Origin: an uncultured Selenomonadaceae bacterium
Lineage (GTDB): Bacteria > Bacillota > Negativicutes > Selenomonadales > Selenomonadaceae
Reading direction: 5' to 3'
DNA length: 64,000 nucleotides
NCBI GenBank assembly: GCA_937902665.1
Contig: CALELM010000101.1
Location: 24,947 to 88,946 of the forward strand
Shown: positions 46,783-55,958 of the stretch, piece by piece
How positions within the stretch are numbered: the first letter of the stretch is position 1
How the letters are laid out: each line of letters begins with the position of its first letter
The notes under the pieces: model-generated
What the model was told of the DNA's origin: nothing
Seen by the model: the letters and a program-made list of their open reading frames with translations, nothing else
Databases searched by the model: none
Translations under genes and position numbers: made by a program

Positions 46783-46820
46783 TAAATGCTCCACCAAAGA
46801 CAAAATCCAAGATGGAGCAA
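46783..46820 (-). terminator. Terminator after pfkA
   Basis: On the minus strand TGCTCCA and TGGAGCA close a stem with an inner CTTGGATTTTGTCTTTGG part, followed by TTTATTATT, 14 bases after the pfkA stop. Confidence 0.65.
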
Positions 46821-46833
46821 CATTTTCCAACGA

Positions 46834-47799
46834 TTATGCCAGCACACGCGCCAAACGAACAAGTTCCGGATCCAGTGCTTTTTGGTTGTTCACGGCATCA
46901 AAGAGGTTAATGCTGACGACCTTGCCGGAATCAAAACCAAATACAACATTAGAAGCCCCCGAAATAATGGCAAGCGCAGCCTTCTCACCCAGCATGGATG
47001 CCTTCATGCGATCCTCAACCGTAGGCGAACCACCGCGCTGGATATGACCGAGAACCGACACACGCGTATCAATCCCTGTCTTTGCACCTACAACAGCGGC
47101 AAGACCAATAGCATCACAAGCGCCTTCGGCAACAACGATAATACTATAGCGTTTTCCGCCATCGTATGCTTCCTTGAGCTCACGGCACATGTCGTCCAAA
47201 TCGTACTTCACCTCTGGAACCAGCACATACTCCGCACCGCCTGCTATTCCCGTCATCATAGCAAGCCAGCCGGACTTGCGGCCCATAACCTCGACAATCA
47301 TGATACGGCGGTGCGCGGAAGCCGTATCACGCAGCTTGTTGATTGCCTCGACAATCGTATTTGCTGCCGTGTCTGCACCAATCGTGTAATCCGTACCCCA
47401 AACATCATTATCAATCGTCCCTGGAAGGCCAACGATAGGAAGCCCTGTCTCCTTGCTCAAAAGAGAGCCGCCTGTCAAGGAACCGTCACCGCCAATGATG
47501 ACCAAGCCCTCAATGCCACGCTTCTTCAAGTTCTCGTAGCCCTTCTTGCGTCCCTCCGGCGTCCTGAACTCGGGGCAGCGAGCCGTTCCGAGGAACGTTC
47601 CGCCACGCTGAATGAGATCACTCACGCTGCGGGAATTCAACTGCTCGATGTCCTCGTTCAGCATGCCCTGATAGCCATTATAGATACCATACACTTCCAC
47701 GCCCTCATGAAGCGCCGTGCGAACTACAGCACGTGCCGCTGCATTCATGCCGGGGCTGTCGCCACCGGAAGTCATTACGGCAATCGCTTTCTTAATCAT
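46834..47799 (-). CDS. pfkA: ATP-dependent 6-phosphofructokinase
   Basis: The 321-aa protein has AVMTSGGDSPGMNAAARAVV (ATP site), IIGGDGSLTGG, the catalytic LPGTIDNDVWGTDYTIG (TIDND) and VEVMGRKSGWLA. A Gly at the GGDGS position is typical of ATP-dependent rather than pyrophosphate-dependent enzymes. It commits fructose-6-phosphate to glycolysis. The ATG has AGGAG nine bases upstream. Confidence 0.96.
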   Translation of the reverse strand: MIKKAIAVMTSGGDSPGMNAAARAVVRTALHEGVEVYGIYNGYQGMLNEDIEQLNSRSVSDLIQRGGTFLGTARCPEFRTPEGRKKGYENLKKRGIEGLVIIGGDGSLTGGSLLSKETGLPIVGLPGTIDNDVWGTDYTIGADTAANTIVEAINKLRDTASAHRRIMIVEVMGRKSGWLAMMTGIAGGAEYVLVPEVKYDLDDMCRELKEAYDGGKRYSIIVVAEGACDAIGLAAVVGAKTGIDTRVSVLGHIQRGGSPTVEDRMKASMLGEKAALAIISGASNVVFGFDSGKVVSINLFDAVNNQKALDPELVRLARVLA

Positions 47800-47903
47800 C
47801 CATCATCTCTCCTGTTCCTATCTACCTATCTGCAAAGCCCAGTACACCAGCCTCATGCTGCCTGCACTGTCCAAACATGAACGAACACGTTCTCCGCTTG
47901 CAC

Positions 47904-47917
47904 ATTCGTACTCGAAT
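47904..47917. promoter_or_regulatory. Inverted repeat after the pfkA promoter (possible operator)
   Basis: ATTCG and CGAAT pair perfectly around four bases, centred about 15 bases after the predicted start of transcription. No regulator can be named. Confidence 0.3.
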
Positions 47918-47930
47918 CACATCTTTCTCT

Positions 47931-47959
47931 ATTGTAAAGATTTTTCTCAAAAATGTAAA
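47931..47959 (-). promoter_or_regulatory. Promoter of pfkA
   Basis: On the minus strand TTTACA and TACAAT are 17 bp apart, giving a leader of about 125 bases. The 232-bp gap between the HD-GYP gene and pfkA otherwise has no gene. Confidence 0.6.
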
Positions 47960-48031
47960 GCATTTCCCGCAGAAAAGCACCCTCCATCTGCACGAAAAAC
48001 AGACGGCTCCCCATTCCTGCCGATTCCCATG

Positions 48032-49105
48032 CTAGATGCTTTCCCCAAAGTCCAGCAAAATGGCTTCCGTCTCCGAACGCAACTGGCAGAACAAATCTGC
48101 CAAGATGGGATCGAATTGCGTACCCGAACCTTCCGAAATAATCGCATAAACCTTGTCCAGCGGAAACGCATCCTTGTAGCATCGCTTCGTAGAGAGTGCG
48201 TCAAAGACATCTGCCAATGCCATAAACCTTGCCTCCAAGGGAATTTCTTCCCCCTTCAAGCGATCCGGATATCCTCTTCCATCCCAGCGTTCATGATGGT
48301 ACTTTGCCACATTGAATGCTATCTTCAAATAATCCGTATCTTCCAAGAACTCCAAAGTATTCCAAACGATACGCCCTCCCTCTGTCGTATGCGTTTTCAT
48401 AACCTCGAACTCCTCGTCCGTCAGCTTTCCTGGCTTCTGCAAAATCGCATCCGGAACTGCAATCTTTCCGATATCATGCATAGGCGCTGCCTTAATGAGA
48501 TTATAAACGTACTGCTCTGTCAAGCGACCATCAAACAAGCCTCGCTCCTGCGCAGCCATTGCCAAAAGAGACACGTATTGGCTCGTCCTTTTTACATGCT
48601 CTCCCGTACCTCCATCGCGATCTTCAATCAGGTTCGCCAAACCAATGATGATCTCGTACTGCATCATCTCAATCTGCTTTGCCTTTTGGTCGATGATACC
48701 ATGCAGGTTTCTTCTGTAATCCTCCATCTCCAACGCTCGATTGACACGATGAAGGACGACTTCCGGCTGAAACGGCTTGACGATAAAATCCACGGCTCCC
48801 AGCTTGAAGCACTCAACCTCTGTTTCCGTATCTTGGTTCGCCGTCAGAAAGATGACAGGTATCTCTTTCCAATCAGGATTTTCCATGATTTTTTTCATCA
48901 CGTCAAAGCCATTCATTTCCGGCATATTGATATCCAGCAAAATCAGATCCGGACGATTCTTCTGCAGGAACAGCAAGGCTCTCTCGCCGGACGGAACTAG
49001 GATTGGCTTTGCAATCTTCCGCAAAAGATCGCTTGCGACCTTCAAATTAAAATTGCTGTCATCAACGACCAAAATCTTTTTCTCTGCTCTTTCGCTGCCT
49101 TCCAT
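48032..49105 (-). CDS. Response regulator with HD-GYP c-di-GMP phosphodiesterase domain
   Basis: The 357-aa protein has a receiver domain (residues 8-125) with KILVVDDSNFNL and LILLDINMP (Asp58), and an HD-GYP domain (about 145-350) with GEHVKRTS, HDIGKIAVPD (His210-Asp211), AKYHHERWDGRGYPDRL (GYP 278-280) and LADVFDALSTKR. It degrades c-di-GMP when phosphorylated, by analogy with RpfG-type proteins. It is 15 bases after the hybrid kinase gene, which is its likely partner. Confidence 0.92.
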   Translation of the reverse strand: MEGSERAEKKILVVDDSNFNLKVASDLLRKIAKPILVPSGERALLFLQKNRPDLILLDINMPEMNGFDVMKKIMENPDWKEIPVIFLTANQDTETEVECFKLGAVDFIVKPFQPEVVLHRVNRALEMEDYRRNLHGIIDQKAKQIEMMQYEIIIGLANLIEDRDGGTGEHVKRTSQYVSLLAMAAQERGLFDGRLTEQYVYNLIKAAPMHDIGKIAVPDAILQKPGKLTDEEFEVMKTHTTEGGRIVWNTLEFLEDTDYLKIAFNVAKYHHERWDGRGYPDRLKGEEIPLEARFMALADVFDALSTKRCYKDAFPLDKVYAIISEGSGTQFDPILADLFCQLRSETEAILLDFGESI

Positions 49106-49120
49106 TCTAACACCACACCC

Positions 49121-51427
49121 TCATAATTGCACACCAAGCTGCCGGAGATTTTCCTCAAGCTTGTCATAATCGTAAGCATCCGCAGCCTCCACCAAGCTGG
49201 AAAACAGGCTTCTTTTCTCCCTGTCCTCCACATGCGAGCATGCATCTTTTGCCAATTCCTTTGCCTTATCCAAATCAAATTCCTCGTATGCCGTTCTGAT
49301 TTGGTTCATCACTTCCGACAATTCTTCTTCCGTGTAAGGTGTCTCTGCAATTTCTCCAACAATTTCACTTTCTGCAAATCGTCCTGCCAAAGATTCAATA
49401 TAGTTTCGATAATCTTCAAAAAGCGCATCAAAATTCGTCAAGACATAATCCATGTTTCCATTCTTTGACTGCATTTCATGTTCCTTCGCCTGCTCGGAAA
49501 TAAGATTCTGATGAACCGATGCCATAACGCTCTTGATTGCATGAACCTCAATCGCATAACGAGGCAAATCCCGATTTTCTACCAATGTCGGCAAAAGGCT
49601 GAGCTTCTGCACGCCTTCCTTGTAAACAATGCGCAAAAGCTCGTCATCTGGCTCATCGCTCTTGCTTGCCTTGACAGGACTAATTTCCTCCTGAAACTCC
49701 TTGGGCAGGAAATCCCTCAGCATCTGATCCAGCTTTTCGTCCTCAATCGGCTTTGCAAGAAAACCGTGGAAGCCCGCTTCCTCATACATTTGCTGCACAC
49801 CGCTGATGGCATTGGCAGTCAAGGCAATGATGACACGCTCTTTCCCGTTAGGCAGCTCGCGAATTTTCCTCATCGCTTCCATGCCGTCCATCACAGGCAT
49901 CATGTGATCCATAAACACGATATCATAGTCCGTAGTCTTGCATTTTTCAATGGCATCCGGCCCGCTCGATGCGGTCTCAACCTGCACATGATACGGCTTC
50001 AGCATGCCTGTTGCCACCATAAGATTCACTTGATTGTCATCCACCACCAAAACGCGTGCTTTCGGTGCAATAAAATCATAGGTAAACAGCTCAATCCTTG
50101 TCTTCAAGGCTCCTCGTTCAATTTTTCCGATAGGCGCAGGATTCGTTATCTTGTTCACAAAATGAATGGAAAACGTCGAACCCTTTCCGTACTCCGATTC
50201 CACGGAAATTCCGCCATTCATTGCCTCTGTCAATCGCTGGCAAATAGCAAGTCCAAGGCCAGTACCCTCAATCGAGCGATTTTTCTGCGTATCTACCTGC
50301 GAAAAGCTATTGAAAAGGTTTCCAATATCCTCCTGCCGAATTCCCTGTCCCGTATCCTTGATATCCGCAAAAATCCTTACCTCGTCCTCGCCAAGCTGCT
50401 CCTGCCACATTTTCAGCGTGATAGATCCTTTTTTCGTGAACTTGACAGCATTGTTCAACAGATTCAGGAGAACCTGCTTGATTCGTATTTCATCACCCAG
50501 CATCTCGCATGGAATATCCTCTGCAATATCCAGTTCCAGCTTCAGTGCCTTTTCCTTCATCTTGACTTCGATAATAGTTGCCACATCATTGATAATGGAA
50601 GTTGTCTGATATGGCACATCAATGATCTCCATCTTTCCTGCCTCGATCTTGGAAAAATCCAGAATATCATTGATAATCGTCAGGAGCGCACTGGCAGACG
50701 ATTTGATCTGCATAGCGTTCTGCCTTGCCAGTTCATCCACCGTATCGCGCACAATAAATTCTGCCATTCCATTGATCGCATTCATCGGCGTGCGAATCTC
50801 ATGCGACATATTTGCCAAAAAATTTGACTTTGCCGTGTCTGCATTCTCCGCCCGAATCCTTGCATTAGCGAGCTCTGTCGTATCGATCAAGGTTACTGCC
50901 ACACCTGCAAGCTCTGTCTCCGTGCGAAAGGCAGGCGAAATTCTAAGCTCCGCAATGACTTCCCTGCCGCCGGAAAACACGAATCGCTTGGAAAGGACAT
51001 GCGCCATTCGATCCGTGATTGCATCCCGTGCCGAATAAACAATTTCATCAACATCCGTCTCCGAAATAGCCTGCCCATACAAATCAATGAACACTTCCTT
51101 GATATTCAGCCCCACGGAAGCCTTGCGCTCAATCCCAAACAAATTGTTCTTCGTCAAGGTATCCGAACACATCAAAAGATTCAAGCTGGTATCAAACAGC
51201 ATGAACAAGTCTGTCATATTCGTCATGATAAGCCTTGCGTACATCCCCTGCTGCCGCCGCTCGTTTTCTGCGATATCTCGCAGCGTAGCTTCCCGTTCGC
51301 GCAGGCCCCGCATCAGCTCATATTCATTATTGAGACGGCTTCTCTTTCGTTCCGATTTTTTCAGTTGCTTCTGAAGTGCCTTGACCTCTGCCTCCAGTGC
51401 AAGGATTCTCTCACTGCTCTCATCCAA
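49121..51427 (-). CDS. Hybrid histidine kinase (PAS-like, HisKA, HATPase, receiver, Hpt)
   Basis: This 768-aa cytosolic protein has a coiled coil (1-58), a PAS-like domain (about 65-190), HisKA with [16 protein letters not shown] (His209), HATPase with LLNNAVKF, IKDTGQGI and EGTGLGLAI, and a receiver with VLVVDDNQVNLM and IVFMDHMMP (Asp507). A C-terminal Hpt domain has YAIEVHAIKSVMASV (His629). It can carry a complete His-Asp-His relay and then pass phosphate to the HD-GYP regulator. The start is TTG 51427 with AGGTGA upstream. The FIST gene is 25 bases upstream and likely supplies the signal. Confidence 0.9.
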   Translation of the reverse strand: MDESSERILALEAEVKALQKQLKKSERKRSRLNNEYELMRGLREREATLRDIAENERRQQGMYARLIMTNMTDLFMLFDTSLNLLMCSDTLTKNNLFGIERKASVGLNIKEVFIDLYGQAISETDVDEIVYSARDAITDRMAHVLSKRFVFSGGREVIAELRISPAFRTETELAGVAVTLIDTTELANARIRAENADTAKSNFLANMSHEIRTPMNAINGMAEFIVRDTVDELARQNAMQIKSSASALLTIINDILDFSKIEAGKMEIIDVPYQTTSIINDVATIIEVKMKEKALKLELDIAEDIPCEMLGDEIRIKQVLLNLLNNAVKFTKKGSITLKMWQEQLGEDEVRIFADIKDTGQGIRQEDIGNLFNSFSQVDTQKNRSIEGTGLGLAICQRLTEAMNGGISVESEYGKGSTFSIHFVNKITNPAPIGKIERGALKTRIELFTYDFIAPKARVLVVDDNQVNLMVATGMLKPYHVQVETASSGPDAIEKCKTTDYDIVFMDHMMPVMDGMEAMRKIRELPNGKERVIIALTANAISGVQQMYEEAGFHGFLAKPIEDEKLDQMLRDFLPKEFQEEISPVKASKSDEPDDELLRIVYKEGVQKLSLLPTLVENRDLPRYAIEVHAIKSVMASVHQNLISEQAKEHEMQSKNGNMDYVLTNFDALFEDYRNYIESLAGRFAESEIVGEIAETPYTEEELSEVMNQIRTAYEEFDLDKAKELAKDACSHVEDREKRSLFSSLVEAADAYDYDKLEENLRQLGVQL

Positions 51428-51452
51428 CTATGCTCACCTGCCACACAAAAAA

Positions 51453-52709
51453 TCAAATCGCCATAATTGCAAAAGTAAAATTATGGAATGTATTCTTCAA
51501 GAAATTTTCCTCATCATCCTGCACTGGGCAAAACTCACCATAAGAATAAAAGCCCATGTAATTCAGTCCCTTGGGCAATGCCTCAATAGCGGCTTCTGCC
51601 TCCTCGCCCTTCCCACGCTTCAGGTTCATGTACCTCGACGCACAGGAAACGACCAAAATTGCGCTGCATTGCGGATTGGAAGCTTTCACCTTCTCCACAA
51701 TTCCCTGAATTGCTGTGCGAACATGCTTTTTAATCTGCACAGCATCCATTGCCCCGATTCGCATGATGCTCCCGTCCGGAATCTCTCCCAAAAAAACCAT
51801 CGACTTTTCCTGATGATTAAATCTCATGAAATTTCTGAGGAAGGAATACTTATGCCCATCCTCCGTCATTGCCGTAAAATGAAACGGCGTAGTAAACAAG
51901 CTCAGCTGAATATCGTCATCCGGCTCCAGCACCTTGGACACGCCCTTCTCATCCAATAGCTGCAGTGCAGGATGCCCGTTTACCTCGGAAACTATGTTTG
52001 CCTTGGATTTCGTCACCTGTGCCGTCATAAATGAATCATTCAGCAACGAAAGCTCCACACGGTAAACAGGAGATATGTTCGCTCCCTTGAGGAGCAAAAC
52101 TGCCACCCCCTGCTTGCGTACCTCCTCATTCATCGCTATATATCCTGTCTCGAAGTTGAACATGTCCGATGCAACTCCGCCAAAAACAGGAACACCGCCC
52201 GAAACCTTATCCATGGCACGAAGGATAATATCACTTGGAGTATCCGCCAAATAAGTTGCATAGCACAGAACTAGGTCCGGCTTGCTGCCAAGTCCCGCCT
52301 CTGCCTCTTTATAAGCCTTCTGGACTGCCAAGGTCAAGCTATCCTGCGAAAAATCTGTATCGCTGCCCTCCGAACGATGCTCGTGCAACAACTGTATCTC
52401 ATCTGTAACCGCAAAAGAACATTCCAAGTCATCATCACTCAGAAGCATCAAGGAAATTTGCTCCTGAAAATACCCATGCACACTATCCATGACGCCAAGA
52501 GCGCTCCACGCTAAAATTGGAAAATCAAAACGTTTTCCCAATTCTCCCATGAGTTCCCCTATCTCAATCTCCGGATCGCCGATCAAAAGACCAACTGCCC
52601 GATCCGAAAAATTTTTTTCTGTTCTCTTTTCCTCAAACTGCTCGAAAAGCTCATCAGCAGCATCCACCATATCATCCAATTCATCCGTGTACAAATACAA
52701 CGATTTCAT
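51453..52709 (-). CDS. FIST domain sensory protein (operon 2)
   Basis: This protein of about 418 aa has a FIST_N part (VGLLIGDPEIEIGELM, FPILAWSALGVMDSVHG, VPVFGGVASDMFNFETGY) and a FIST_C part (KSKANIVSEVNGHPALQLLDEKG, HKYSFLRNFM, SAILVVSCASRYMN, GFYSYGEFCP). It is a cytosolic ligand-binding sensor. The C-terminal SCASRYM...GEFCP segment matches the family's conserved Cys-containing end. ATG 52709 has GGAGGTGGAA upstream. It is first in the operon FIST, hybrid kinase, HD-GYP, behind a near-consensus promoter. Confidence 0.87.
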   Translation of the reverse strand: MKSLYLYTDELDDMVDAADELFEQFEEKRTEKNFSDRAVGLLIGDPEIEIGELMGELGKRFDFPILAWSALGVMDSVHGYFQEQISLMLLSDDDLECSFAVTDEIQLLHEHRSEGSDTDFSQDSLTLAVQKAYKEAEAGLGSKPDLVLCYATYLADTPSDIILRAMDKVSGGVPVFGGVASDMFNFETGYIAMNEEVRKQGVAVLLLKGANISPVYRVELSLLNDSFMTAQVTKSKANIVSEVNGHPALQLLDEKGVSKVLEPDDDIQLSLFTTPFHFTAMTEDGHKYSFLRNFMRFNHQEKSMVFLGEIPDGSIMRIGAMDAVQIKKHVRTAIQGIVEKVKASNPQCSAILVVSCASRYMNLKRGKGEEAEAAIEALPKGLNYMGFYSYGEFCPVQDDEENFLKNTFHNFTFAIMAI

Positions 52710-52871
52710 TGTTCCACCTCCATGCTGGGAAACTGGCAGCTTATCTGCGCACACAATCCCCGTATCTAAGTAGTTTCAACTCATGCACACAAAAATCCTT
52801 TAAGAAAACTAACATTTTTTAGAATTTTCTGCACCAGTTTTTCACAAAAACACATATACAAGACTACCTAA

Positions 52872-52900
52872 ATTTTAGTGTATCTATCCCTGCTTGTCAA
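52872..52900 (-). promoter_or_regulatory. Promoter of signalling operon 2
   Basis: On the minus strand a perfect TTGACA and TAAAAT are 17 bp apart, about 160 bases before the FIST start. Confidence 0.75.
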
Positions 52901-52910
52901 TAAAACACAC

Positions 52911-52940
52911 AAAAAACCCCGCCCAAAAAGGGCGGGGAAA
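52911..52940 (-). terminator. Terminator of the PTS operon
   Basis: CCCCGCCC and GGGCGGGG pair perfectly around AAAAA, with a T-run on the minus strand. Confidence 0.92.
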
Positions 52941-52961
52941 ACGCTTGTTTTTGACTCAAGA

Positions 52962-53783
52962 TTAGACCTTGAGGATACCTGCTGCAAAGCCAAGGATACC
53001 GATAGCGAAGAGGCCAAAGATAATCCAAATAGCATTTACCTTCTTCTTCATGAGAGCCATGCAAGCGAACGTCATGAGAAGTGGAACGAGACCAGGCATG
53101 AGCTGATCGAGGATGCCCTGAACCGTCGTAACAACGACTTCACCCTTCTGGTTCGTAATCTCAGAAACGACAACCGGAATGTTAACAGAAGTCCACTTGT
53201 TAACCAATGCACCCATGACGAACAGACCGAGAATGGAAGCACCTTCCGTAATCTTCTGAAGCTTGTTGCCTGCAACGTCCTGAACAACGTCAGTACCCTT
53301 CGTGTAACCGTACTTGATACCGTAGTAACGGATAGCAAGACGAATGATGTTAAACGAGAGGAAGAAGACCAATGGGCCAAGGATGCTGCCGCTGATAGCG
53401 AAGGAAGCACCAAGAGCAGCCGTAATCGGACGAAGCGTACCCCAGAAAATCGGGTCACCAACACCTGCGAGAGGTCCCATCATACCAACCTTGATACCGT
53501 TGATAACGCCGTCTGGAATATCTGCACCGTTAGCTCTCTTCTCTTCCATAGCTGCCGTGATACCAATGATCGGAGCCGTTACGAATGGCTGCGTGTTGTA
53601 GAATTCGAGATGACGCTTCATAGCCTTCTTGAGTTCTTCACCCTCATAGAGACGCTTGAGGATAGGAACCATACCAAAAGCATAACCGAGAGCCTGCATA
53701 CGCTCCATGTTCCAGGAACCCTGCAAGAAATTAGAACGGACAAACGCCCAGAAAAAATCGCCACTTGTAAGTTTCTTTTCCAT
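52962..53783 (-). CDS. manZ: PTS mannose/fructose/sorbose-family IID component
   Basis: The 273-aa protein begins KLTSGDFFWAFVRSNFLQGSWNMERMQALGYAF, the IID signature, with GPLAGVGDPIFWGTLRPI and a C-terminal membrane segment (IWIIFGLFAIGILGFAAGIL). It forms the sugar channel with IIC. It is last in IIA-IIB-IIC-IID, before a terminator. The sugar is not certain; mannose-type systems often take glucose and mannose. Confidence 0.94.
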   Translation of the reverse strand: MEKKLTSGDFFWAFVRSNFLQGSWNMERMQALGYAFGMVPILKRLYEGEELKKAMKRHLEFYNTQPFVTAPIIGITAAMEEKRANGADIPDGVINGIKVGMMGPLAGVGDPIFWGTLRPITAALGASFAISGSILGPLVFFLSFNIIRLAIRYYGIKYGYTKGTDVVQDVAGNKLQKITEGASILGLFVMGALVNKWTSVNIPVVVSEITNQKGEVVVTTVQGILDQLMPGLVPLLMTFACMALMKKKVNAIWIIFGLFAIGILGFAAGILKV

Positions 53784-53817
53784 TATGTTATTCCACCCTT
53801 TCCTCTAAATCTTCTAA

Positions 53818-54621
53818 TCAGTCAAGCTCGTCATCGGAATCCGAAGCTGCTGCCGCTGCTGCTGCCGGAGCTGCTGCAACCGTGCTGTACTTCGGGTTGA
53901 GCTGAATGTACACAATAGCGCATACGAGACCGATTACACCAAGAGCAACGAGGTTGAAGTTCGTGAAAGCTGCAACAACGAAGCCAAGGAAGAAGAACGG
54001 CATGAGGTAGTTTGCACCCATCATGTTGATAACCATTGCATAACCTACAACCACGATGAAGCCGCCGGCTACCTGAAGACCACCAGTTACAACAGGCGGA
54101 ATAGCATCGAGCATTGCCGTAACAGCGCCCGTGCCGATGTACATAGCAACGAGAGTCGAAGGAACAGCTACGCGGAGTGCCTGAATACCGAGTGCGCCAA
54201 GGTGGCAGATATCAATGCCGCGGAGGTTGCCCTCTTCTGCATAACCGTCAGCCTTGTGCTGGAATACGACTGTAAGAGTACGGCAGAGGATCGTGAGAAC
54301 CTGACCTGCTGCTGCAAGAGGCATTGCTACTGCGATACCAGTTGCAACGCTCTGATGTCCTGCGATTACGAGGACCGTGGAAATGACAGATGCCAAAGCT
54401 GCGTCCGGAGCCATTGCAGCACCGATGTTCATCCAGCCAAGTGCCATCATTTCGAGTGTACCACCGATGATAATACCAGTAGTCATGTCACCAAGAATAA
54501 GACCAGTAAGAGTACAAGCGATGAGCGGACGATGCATCTGGAATTCATCCAGAACACTGCCCATACCAGCAACAGCTGATACAATGAAGATAGCGATAAT
54601 TTGGATACCATTGAGTTCCAT
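53818..54621 (-). CDS. manY: PTS mannose/fructose/sorbose-family IIC component
   Basis: This 267-aa membrane protein has IIC features: IIAIFIVSAVAGMGSVLDEFQMHRPL, GWMNIGAAMAPDAALAS and many hydrophobic helices. The C-terminal tail is an alanine-rich stretch ending SDSDDELD. ATG 54621 has GGAGGG eight bases upstream and is preferred to the in-frame upstream codon (54636). Confidence 0.94.
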   Translation of the reverse strand: MELNGIQIIAIFIVSAVAGMGSVLDEFQMHRPLIACTLTGLILGDMTTGIIIGGTLEMMALGWMNIGAAMAPDAALASVISTVLVIAGHQSVATGIAVAMPLAAAGQVLTILCRTLTVVFQHKADGYAEEGNLRGIDICHLGALGIQALRVAVPSTLVAMYIGTGAVTAMLDAIPPVVTGGLQVAGGFIVVVGYAMVINMMGANYLMPFFFLGFVVAAFTNFNLVALGVIGLVCAIVYIQLNPKYSTVAAAPAAAAAAASDSDDELD

Positions 54622-54707
54622 GTGTTTTCCCTCCATTTAAAATATAAAATTTTGTTGCCTGAGGAGCCTCGCAAAAGCTCAGCCCCCCTTTATATGTCAA
54701 TGGATGC

Positions 54708-55187
54708 TCACTTGTTAATTACATCCATCAGCATAATCTTCTTGTCCGTGTCAACCTTGCGGATCTCAAGCTCAATGCCTTTTTCATTCAACTTCATGAA
54801 AGAATCCGTATCCTTCTGGTCTACGGAAACAGCACCCGTAATCTGGCGCTTGCCTTCCTTGAAGCTCATTCCGCCAATGTTTACACTCTTGATAGGAACG
54901 CCATGCTCTACCAAATAAAGAACGCTTGTCGGGTTCGTGAAGAGCAAGAGGCACTTATCATTCTCATACTTTGGATTCTCGTAGACGCGGATAGCCTTGT
55001 CAAGCTCAACAACGTGAGACTTGATGCCAGCAGGAGCAACCTGCTTCAAAAGCGTCGAACGAATCTTGTCCTTTGCCACATCATCATCGCAAACAATGAT
55101 GCGCTGGCAGCCAGTCACCTTAGACCATACGGTTGCAACCTGGCCATGGATCAAACGGTCATCGATACGAGCCAATACAATTTTCAT
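54708..55187 (-). CDS. manX: PTS mannose/fructose/sorbose-family IIB component
   Basis: The 159-aa protein begins KIVLARIDDRLIHGQVATVW, with the phosphorylated His14 of family IIB. It passes phosphate from IIA to the sugar. Its ATG overlaps the IIA stop as TAATG, so translation is coupled. IIA and IIB are separate proteins here, unlike the fused E. coli ManX. Confidence 0.94.
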   Translation of the reverse strand: MKIVLARIDDRLIHGQVATVWSKVTGCQRIIVCDDDVAKDKIRSTLLKQVAPAGIKSHVVELDKAIRVYENPKYENDKCLLLFTNPTSVLYLVEHGVPIKSVNIGGMSFKEGKRQITGAVSVDQKDTDSFMKLNEKGIELEIRKVDTDKKIMLMDVINK

Positions 55188-55618
55188 TAGAAATCCTCCT
55201 CCTCGTCATCAGCAACTGCACTTGCATGGAAAGTCTGGACTCCATTCTTTCCTGCTTCAATAGCCTTCTCCATCAATGCCTTGATGTCCGAACCATCGTC
55301 CATCAGCTGCGTGCTGACCATCTCGATCAACATCGGAAGGCTGACACCTGTTACAATGCCGTATGCCTCGTTGGCAATAACCAAGCGACAAGCAGCGTTA
55401 TAAGGGCTTCCACCAAACAGGTCGTTCAAGAAAAGCACTCCGCCTTCACAATCAAGTTCCTTGATTGCTGCTTCGTACTTCGCAACGACATCATCAGGAC
55501 CTTCGCCAGGGATCAGCGTCACAGCCCTAACATTCTTCTGCTGCCCGCAAATCATCTCGCAAGACTTCACGAGCTCCTCTGCGAATCTTCCATGGGTTCC
55601 TACAATAATTCCAAACAT
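55187..55618 (-). CDS. PTS mannose-family IIA component
   Basis: The 143-aa protein begins MFGIIVGTHGRFAEELVKS with the active His9, and has GVLFLNDLFGGSPYNAA. It accepts phosphate from HPr. The ATG at 55618 is the natural family start; codons further upstream lie in the leader between it and the sigma-54 promoter. It ends in an acidic DDEEEDF tail. First gene of the PTS operon. Confidence 0.93.
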   Translation of the reverse strand: MFGIIVGTHGRFAEELVKSCEMICGQQKNVRAVTLIPGEGPDDVVAKYEAAIKELDCEGGVLFLNDLFGGSPYNAACRLVIANEAYGIVTGVSLPMLIEMVSTQLMDDGSDIKALMEKAIEAGKNGVQTFHASAVADDEEEDF

Positions 55619-55736
55619 GAAACGATTCCCCTTTCCTATGATTCCTACGCCGATCTCACAAGTCCCTGCAAGACCATCCGAAAGCTCATTCCATTTGCTC
55701 CCAGATTCTGTTTTCTGCGTCTCTGACCTATTATAA

Positions 55737-55752
55737 TGCAAGTTCCGTGCCA
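55737..55752 (-). promoter_or_regulatory. Sigma-54 promoter of the PTS operon
   Basis: On the minus strand TTGGCACGGAACTTGCA fits the sigma-54 consensus TGGCAC-N5-TTGCA exactly, with the GG and GC elements at the right spacing, about 120 bases before the IIA start. A sigma-54 activator gene is adjacent. Confidence 0.92.
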
Positions 55753-55759
55753 ACTTTGT

Positions 55760-55769
55760 GTATTAAAAA
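55760..55769 (+). promoter_or_regulatory. GTATTAAAAA site 1 near the sigma-54 promoter
   Basis: GTATTAAAAA on the plus strand, immediately upstream of the sigma-54 promoter. It shares its core with two opposite-strand sites at 55843 and 55865. Confidence 0.4.
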
Positions 55770-55842
55770 TTTTCTTCTTGGTTTCGCTTGTTTTTTCAGC
55801 TATTTTTCACTTTGCATTTTTATAAGCAATACTCTTGATACA

Positions 55843-55852
55843 GTTTTAATAC
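55843..55852 (-). promoter_or_regulatory. GTATTAAAAC site 2 (candidate activator site)
   Basis: GTATTAAAAC on the minus strand, about 100 bases upstream of the sigma-54 promoter, a normal distance for an activator site. Confidence 0.45.
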
Positions 55853-55864
55853 ACTTCCTCCCTG

Positions 55865-55874
55865 TTTTTAATAC
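55865..55874 (-). promoter_or_regulatory. GTATTAAAAA site 3 (candidate activator site)
   Basis: GTATTAAAAA on the minus strand, 22 bases (two helical turns) from site 2, in the same orientation. It fits paired binding of a LevR-type activator. Confidence 0.45.
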
Positions 55875-55958
55875 GCATCGCACAGGTTTGTGCCTACTGA
55901 AACCCGCCAAAAGAAATACTCTTTCTTCAATTTCAGTGAAATTGAACAGCTAACTGTA

